Below the pieces are notes generated by a model, which saw nothing but the letters and a program-made list of their open reading frames with translations, had not been told where the DNA came from and ran no database searches. The position numbers were made by a program, and so were the translations under genes. A stretch of 64,000 nt of DNA from Gonatopus flavifemur (lineage: Eukaryota > Arthropoda > Insecta > Hymenoptera > Dryinidae). Each line of letters opens with the position of its first letter. The first letter of the stretch is position 1. The DNA lies in NCBI GenBank assembly GCA_018340375.1, contig JAFFJZ010000001.1:62550001-62614000 (forward strand). Reading direction: 5' to 3'. Positions 59,148 to 64,000 of the stretch are shown here, piece by piece.

Positions 59148-60226
59148 CCCACATAGACAAAAAGATATCTTTTCGAAATCTAAAAGATGTCTCGCGACTC
59201 CGCAAGATGTCTTACAAACTGTTCTAAAAGATACCTAAAAGAAGTCTAAGAGATGTCTTATGCGACAGTTTTAGACATCCAAAACATGTCTTGAGTAAGA
59301 CATCTTTTAGAACTCTCACTAGATATCTAGAAGATATCTTTCAGACTTCTTCAAGACGAGTTTTAGATATGATGCAAATTTTTCTTAGGACTTCTTCCCT
59401 GATTCATAAAAAAAACCCATTTATTCCTATTAGACGTGCAAAATTCGAATTTCAATGTGAATTTATTACATTCAATAGGAATGAATAGGTTTTATTAACC
59501 ACAGTTGAAGCACACTTTCAGATGATCTGAAAATGCCTTGCGAATTATATATTCCATCCCTGTAACTTCCCCAAGACACAGATCTTTTAGGTGAAATTCA
59601 CGTTCATTATACGTACATTTATGTTCAAGGAATGTTTGGACCATCCAATGTCCGGACGTTCAATGCACCTCCACTGAATATTCTTTGGATCTTCGTGTTC
59701 TTTTGGAATTACAAACTATGAACGTAGAATTTTCTTGTACGCCTGTTCAAAATATCTCATTGAACCCACTGATTCCGATGCAGATTCTATTGGTTCAATA
59801 AAATTCTTTAAGCAGGAGTACTTGAACGAATTAAGTTTTCAATCCGTGCAACATCAATTGTGGTCTGACGTGATCCAATTTGGTCAGTAGAAACAATGCA
59901 CACTATGAGATTATAAAAATTCTTATAATGAAAGTCGCCAATTATTTGATTTTATATCAAAATTGATATTTTTTTCAATTCAGGCATATAATCATTATCG
60001 GTATATTATTATATCATTAATATTGTGATTTTGATTTTCAAGATATCTAAAAGATGTCTTTTATTGAATCTTTAAAGACATCTTTGAAATAAAATCTATT
60101 AGACATCCTTAAGATAACTTCAAGAGACTTCTTAGAAATGTCTTCAGTGAGACATCTAAAGGAAGTCTATAAGTTGTCTTGTAGAAATGTCGAAAAGATG
60201 TCTTCAAGATTTGTATGTTTATTGGG
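59148..60226. mobile_element. AGACATCTTTTAGA-motif element inserted in the LINE
   Basis: The LINE reading frame SSGPDDIHPF and VVSSCKQSFVTVL is split by 1,079 bp. The ends, CCCACATAGACAAAAAGATA and the inverse of CCCAATAAACATACAAATCT, are weakly complementary. The regions inside both ends (59160-59350 and 60040-60210) are filled with AAAAGATGTCT and AGACATCTTTTAGA words in opposite orientation. The word is the same as in the elements at 11236 and 19672. The middle (about 59400-60020) has no recognisable coding sequence. Confidence 0.7.
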
Positions 60227-60517
60227 AACGGGTGGATATCATCAGGCCCTGAGCTGGCCTGAACATTAAGCTTATCAAGAGCTTTCTGAACATCAAATTC
60301 GCATATAATAATAGGAGGAAGGCAATCATTTATAGCAACCGGAAATTCATAATTCTCGAGATTAGTTTTACTATAAACGCTCTCGAATTTCTTAGCAAAT
60401 AAGCCCACAATATCGTTGACATCACTCGATTCAATACCGTTAGAATGGAAGTACGACGGTAGAGAAGTTTTTCCATAATAAGACCTTATATAATCAAAGA
60501 ACTTTTTGTCATTTAGT

Positions 60518-63500
60518 CAAGTTATATATAAAAAATTACAAAAATTGAACAAATCTAATGAATCTAACGTTGTTTTCATATTTCGCACTCCAAATCAGTT
60601 CCCAAATCTTAGGAACGAGAGAAGAAAGTTAAACAAAACCTACAAACATTAGAATCCTAAGATGTATCCACTTACCCTTGAAATCCGATGAGTTTCTTTT
60701 CTCTGTGAGGTATTTGAAAAGTCTCGAGAGTTTAAGTTACAAGCTTGTTTAAATTACCCGTATTTTCTCTTCAAAGCTATTACTAGGAATGTTGAACTAG
60801 CACTACCAGACCTTTTAGATGCTAAGAAGGTGTATGTAGAGGGATTTGTTACCTTTATCTCCTCATCACATCGGAATCACAGATCGCCAAACGTGTATTC
60901 AGGCTGGAATTTAAACCAAGGAACCATTATTTGAAACCGTTCATACGATCTTCCACTTCGTCATATCGCGTATTATGTTCAATTTATAATCCATCTTTGA
61001 AGATGATTTAAAATCATCACTCATGTTCAGTTTTCTGGTTCTCTAGAAAAACAGACGGCAATAATGAGACTCAGTCGCTCCCTTTCTTGATTAACCCACG
61101 AGTTACTTCATCTGTGAATGTAACATACGTTTCCTTCAACCTTAATTCATCGGTAATCGAATTGAATGAATTTCAATCGGTATGGATTCTAAAAGAGATC
61201 CACAAACTTGAAATGAGACGATTAGAGACATTCACTTCATTGCTGCAAATGAATATTTTGTGGTTCGAAGTGAATACATATACTATATATATATATTTTG
61301 ATGTACATGTATGACAAATTACGCATTCACCCCATCACGTTTGATACATGGAAGATTTGTATACACATATATATAAAATATTCATGTACCTCCACATAAC
61401 ACGTTATATCAGAGTGATTTTTCATGTCCATGACGATGGATGAAATTTTGAATGAATGTAAATAGAAAGCTGGTTGCATGTCAAATGAACTTGAATCCGA
61501 CAACTGGAAACCTCATGTATATTTGTTCAATACGATATCACGTAGTGTCACAATAATCTGGCGAATATGGTGTCAGCTTTTAGACCCAACGGTACGGGTT
61601 GAAATTTTGTCGCCGTCAGCAAATATTAAACATCCTTTTTTACGAGTGTAAAAACAATAGAGATGTATTACCTAGTGTTCCATTTTGATTCCTCTTCGTC
61701 ATACGCATGTATGTGTGATATCCTTCCTCTCCCTCCCTAACGTTGGTAAAAATCATCAATTTAACGTAACATTCGTGTTAAAATGTAATACTCAAGGTGA
61801 TTATTAAGTCGTTGCTTTTGAAAGTTACTTTGACGTGTACTACGTATCCCGTCGATCCCCATTTCTTATCGCATCGTATCCAATGATGATGTATCAATCA
61901 AGTCGGTATTAAATACTCATATAAGGAATCGACACTTGTTGCTCGCATATATCGACATTATATGTATATTTCGTCCAAGACCCCGTCGTGCCGACGGGAG
62001 ATATAATAGCGTGTGCATTTCAGTTTTACATTGCGTGTTCAGCCAGATTACGACCTCTGGGTTTTGGTTATCTCTAATTATTTTGACAGGCGTTTCAGTT
62101 TCGCGCTTTTGAATTCCCTGACATGACAATTATCATCATTCAAAGCCTGCAATCGTGTAATTGCGCGAATTTCCTCTTTCCCTCGAATCTAATTTCTTAA
62201 AATAAACAAGGGCCGTTGCATGACGGAGGTTAATGAGGGAGGAAAAAAATGATCATGTACGCGATATGAGTTGCGAAGGAGAATATTATCGAGTTTTCAG
62301 TATGATAAATACGTTGGAGAGATTATTCAAATGAACGTCGTCGAGATATGAAATTTGAATCGATTTTTCGTTTAGCGAGGTAAAATTACTGGATTATCGT
62401 GTGGTTCCAAGAAGTTTTCCTGATCGAATATTGATTTGAGTTGATCTCTCAAAGTTTCAAGATTTTTCATAATTTTTGGGGAAAAAGTGGATTTTATAAA
62501 CCTTCGATACAATGGAATTTCTGATCTTTTTATCTCTTCGGTAATACTTCAAGCGTATGAATTTCTAATTATAACATATCCGATTATTGTAACTCAACAT
62601 CACTTGATTCCCAGCTTCGTCTTTATCTCACAGTATCATTTGATTTCCTCTTGTTTATGATTCTCTTCAAAATTGCCTCGATTCATTTTCTTTGATCGCT
62701 CTCAACCCTTTTGAGATTCGTTCTGAATTAGTAAATTACAGCGAGAGGTAGCTGAAGCATTCAAACGGAGATCTGATACAAAGCTGAGAGAAATTTCCTT
62801 GAGGGCATGGAAATTGTTTCTTATCTCTCAATTCGATTGATTTTTAGACTCCATTTTCTCCTTGATCACCAGTTTAATTGGTCATGTAGTTGGTCTTTCT
62901 TTTTACATTTCATTCGAGAGATGATCTTCAAGTACCATCTTTCCGTCGATTGAAATTAGATTCGATTAGAATCCCATTCGATTTCCAACCAAATCAACGA
63001 ACACGTATATCTTTCGACAATAACGATACTCGCCAACTGTTGAGCGAATTTTGAATACTACACCTGAACACCGTTATTACCCGAAAATTTCTGTTTCGCG
63101 AATTCCATAGAAGATGGAGAACGTATAAAGAAGAAAAAAATTCAGTAGATCCTGGTTTTATTAACGAGCCAGCAACGATGTTCGTTTTCATTAACAGCCC
63201 ATTTTTAGCTTCCTTATCGCGATTGCGATCCATTACCATTCAAAACAAACAATCAGGGCATATTGAATACTAATTGAATTGAGACATGAAACGAACTATT
63301 CGGGAACCGAGCAAAACGATGTGGAACAACGCCGTTGGAATGTCGATGAGAATTCTTCATCTAGTTTAAAGGAATATTACATTCACCACTTTGCATACAA
63401 AACAGAGTGACGATATCAACTTCCAAGTCATTGGAGATTATTTCATTGATATATATGTATATGTATCACGATGCCACCCGTGCAATCGGAAATTATATTC

Positions 63501-64000
63501 GGATAATTTTGTCCAGGACTTGCAGAGGTTCGTTAGGAAAATTTAGAACTTGGAGTATCTAAAGATGCGACACGTGCCACTTTACACCCAGTCCTTTGGA
63601 GTTGATTTGATTACGAGGTTACTTTGCAAAAGGAATGAAGGAGTCTTTGCTATCCTCTCAGAAATATTTAAGGAGAGAGAGAGAGAGAAGAGATGTTTAA
63701 TAAAATTACCAAATCAGGAGTGATTTGAGAAAGGGATTCGTTTAATTAAATTGAATTCATGGAGAATAATCGATGATAATTAATTCCTGTAACTTATCCA
63801 AAACACTCAGTGATAATTTACAAATCCAGATGCATATTTTCTCACCGCGTGGTAGATTTATTTCATTAATTTTTGTGTACTTTTGCTCCAAACGTGTAGT
63901 GGAATTCTCATTGCCTCGAGATATTTCATTTTCGGTACAATTCTTACGCTCGAGTTTCCCCGCAAAAATTCGGATACAAATTATGGAAATTCTTCGTATC
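60518..64000. other. No recognised feature
   Basis: This is AT-rich DNA with a TA run near 61284-61295 and a GA run at about 63674-63690. Short open frames (61087-61314, 61917-62129, 62994-63239) show no domain. I see no inverted-repeat elements here, in contrast to the preceding 4 kb. Confidence 0.4.

Larger units (their letters stand above)
57214..60517 (-). pseudogene. Dead non-LTR retrotransposon (Jockey-like RT), interrupted by DNA elements
   Basis: Three minus-strand pieces in order form the 3' part of a LINE ORF2. Piece 1 (60517-60227) gives KKFFDYIRSYYGKTSL and VQKALDKLN...SSGPDDIHPF, the pre-RT region. Piece 2 (59147-58444) gives the RT core: NNYRPIS, QQHGFNSGKSVDTN, YTDLSKAFDTVD (motif A) and FADDLEIYK (motif C), then after a stop at LDD, LQEDLDGIFEWI...NGLRFNIDKC. 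Piece 3 (58030-57214) gives KDLGVYFDTHLTFTHHFEY and the C-terminal region with YKILNNLVDSSELL. Between GNIVLR and AINDIN the expected SGVPQG segment (motif B) is missing, an apparent in-frame deletion of about 25 codons. The endonuclease and ORF1 are absent (5' truncation). The breaks match insertions at 59148-60226 and 58031-58443. Confidence 0.85.

Noticed and set aside
1..64000. CRISPR arrays or bacterial-type systems
   Set aside because: No regularly spaced repeats with unique spacers and no bacterial genes. The tandem repeats seen are satellite or transposon material of an animal genome.

Overview
The window reads as AT-rich, gene-poor nuclear DNA of an insect, most likely a hymenopteran. 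The best taxonomic clue is a pair of small secreted peptide genes (6495-6770 and 10268-10483). Their tails share a two-cysteine pattern ending in CRT plus a hydrophobic and an aromatic residue. The second strongly resembles secapin, a small peptide family known from bee venom and other Hymenoptera. No housekeeping gene, rRNA or complete tRNA is seen, and no operon-like order exists, so the window has no bacterial character.

Most of what can be supported is transposon debris, often nested. From 0.9 to 6.2 kb there is a stack of inverted-repeat elements enclosed by an outer inverted repeat, with a hAT-type MITE sitting next to a tRNA-derived sequence. From 6.2 to 10.5 kb lie the two peptide genes. 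From 11.2 to 15.5 kb there are three inverted-repeat elements, the largest a 2-kb foldback (13416-15453) whose left arm carries an insertion missing from the right arm. From 17.1 to 21.8 kb a repeat rich in the word CCAAGCTTGG is interrupted by several elements nested in each other. From 28.4 to 33.3 kb there is a hairpin, a broken ubiquitin-protease-like gene, and a 2.3-kb foldback built of ~178-bp tandem units with a hAT MITE in one arm. From 35 to 50 kb scattered elements lie in otherwise featureless DNA. From 56.2 to 60.5 kb there are nested motif-rich elements, then a dead non-LTR retrotransposon interrupted by several DNA elements.

The main observation is a style of element that recurs through the window. 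In many independent elements the ends, or whole arms, are made of one short near-palindromic word repeated in both orientations. Each element has its own word: GGTAAATTTACC, GTAAAATTAC, GAACGTTC, GCAATATT, AGATATCTT, GTGAAATTTCAC, CCAGTACTGG, GGATTCCACCTGG, ATAATTTCTCAT and others. Several with unrelated words share the terminus CCCACACAGCAC. Intact inverted arms preserve empty sites, which prove some insertions by comparison within the window. I cannot assign these elements to a named superfamily without a search.

Long spans (21.8-27.5, 41.3-45.6, 50.2-56.2 and 60.5-64 kb) hold nothing I can support. They could be intergenic, or introns of a large gene whose exons I cannot recognise.
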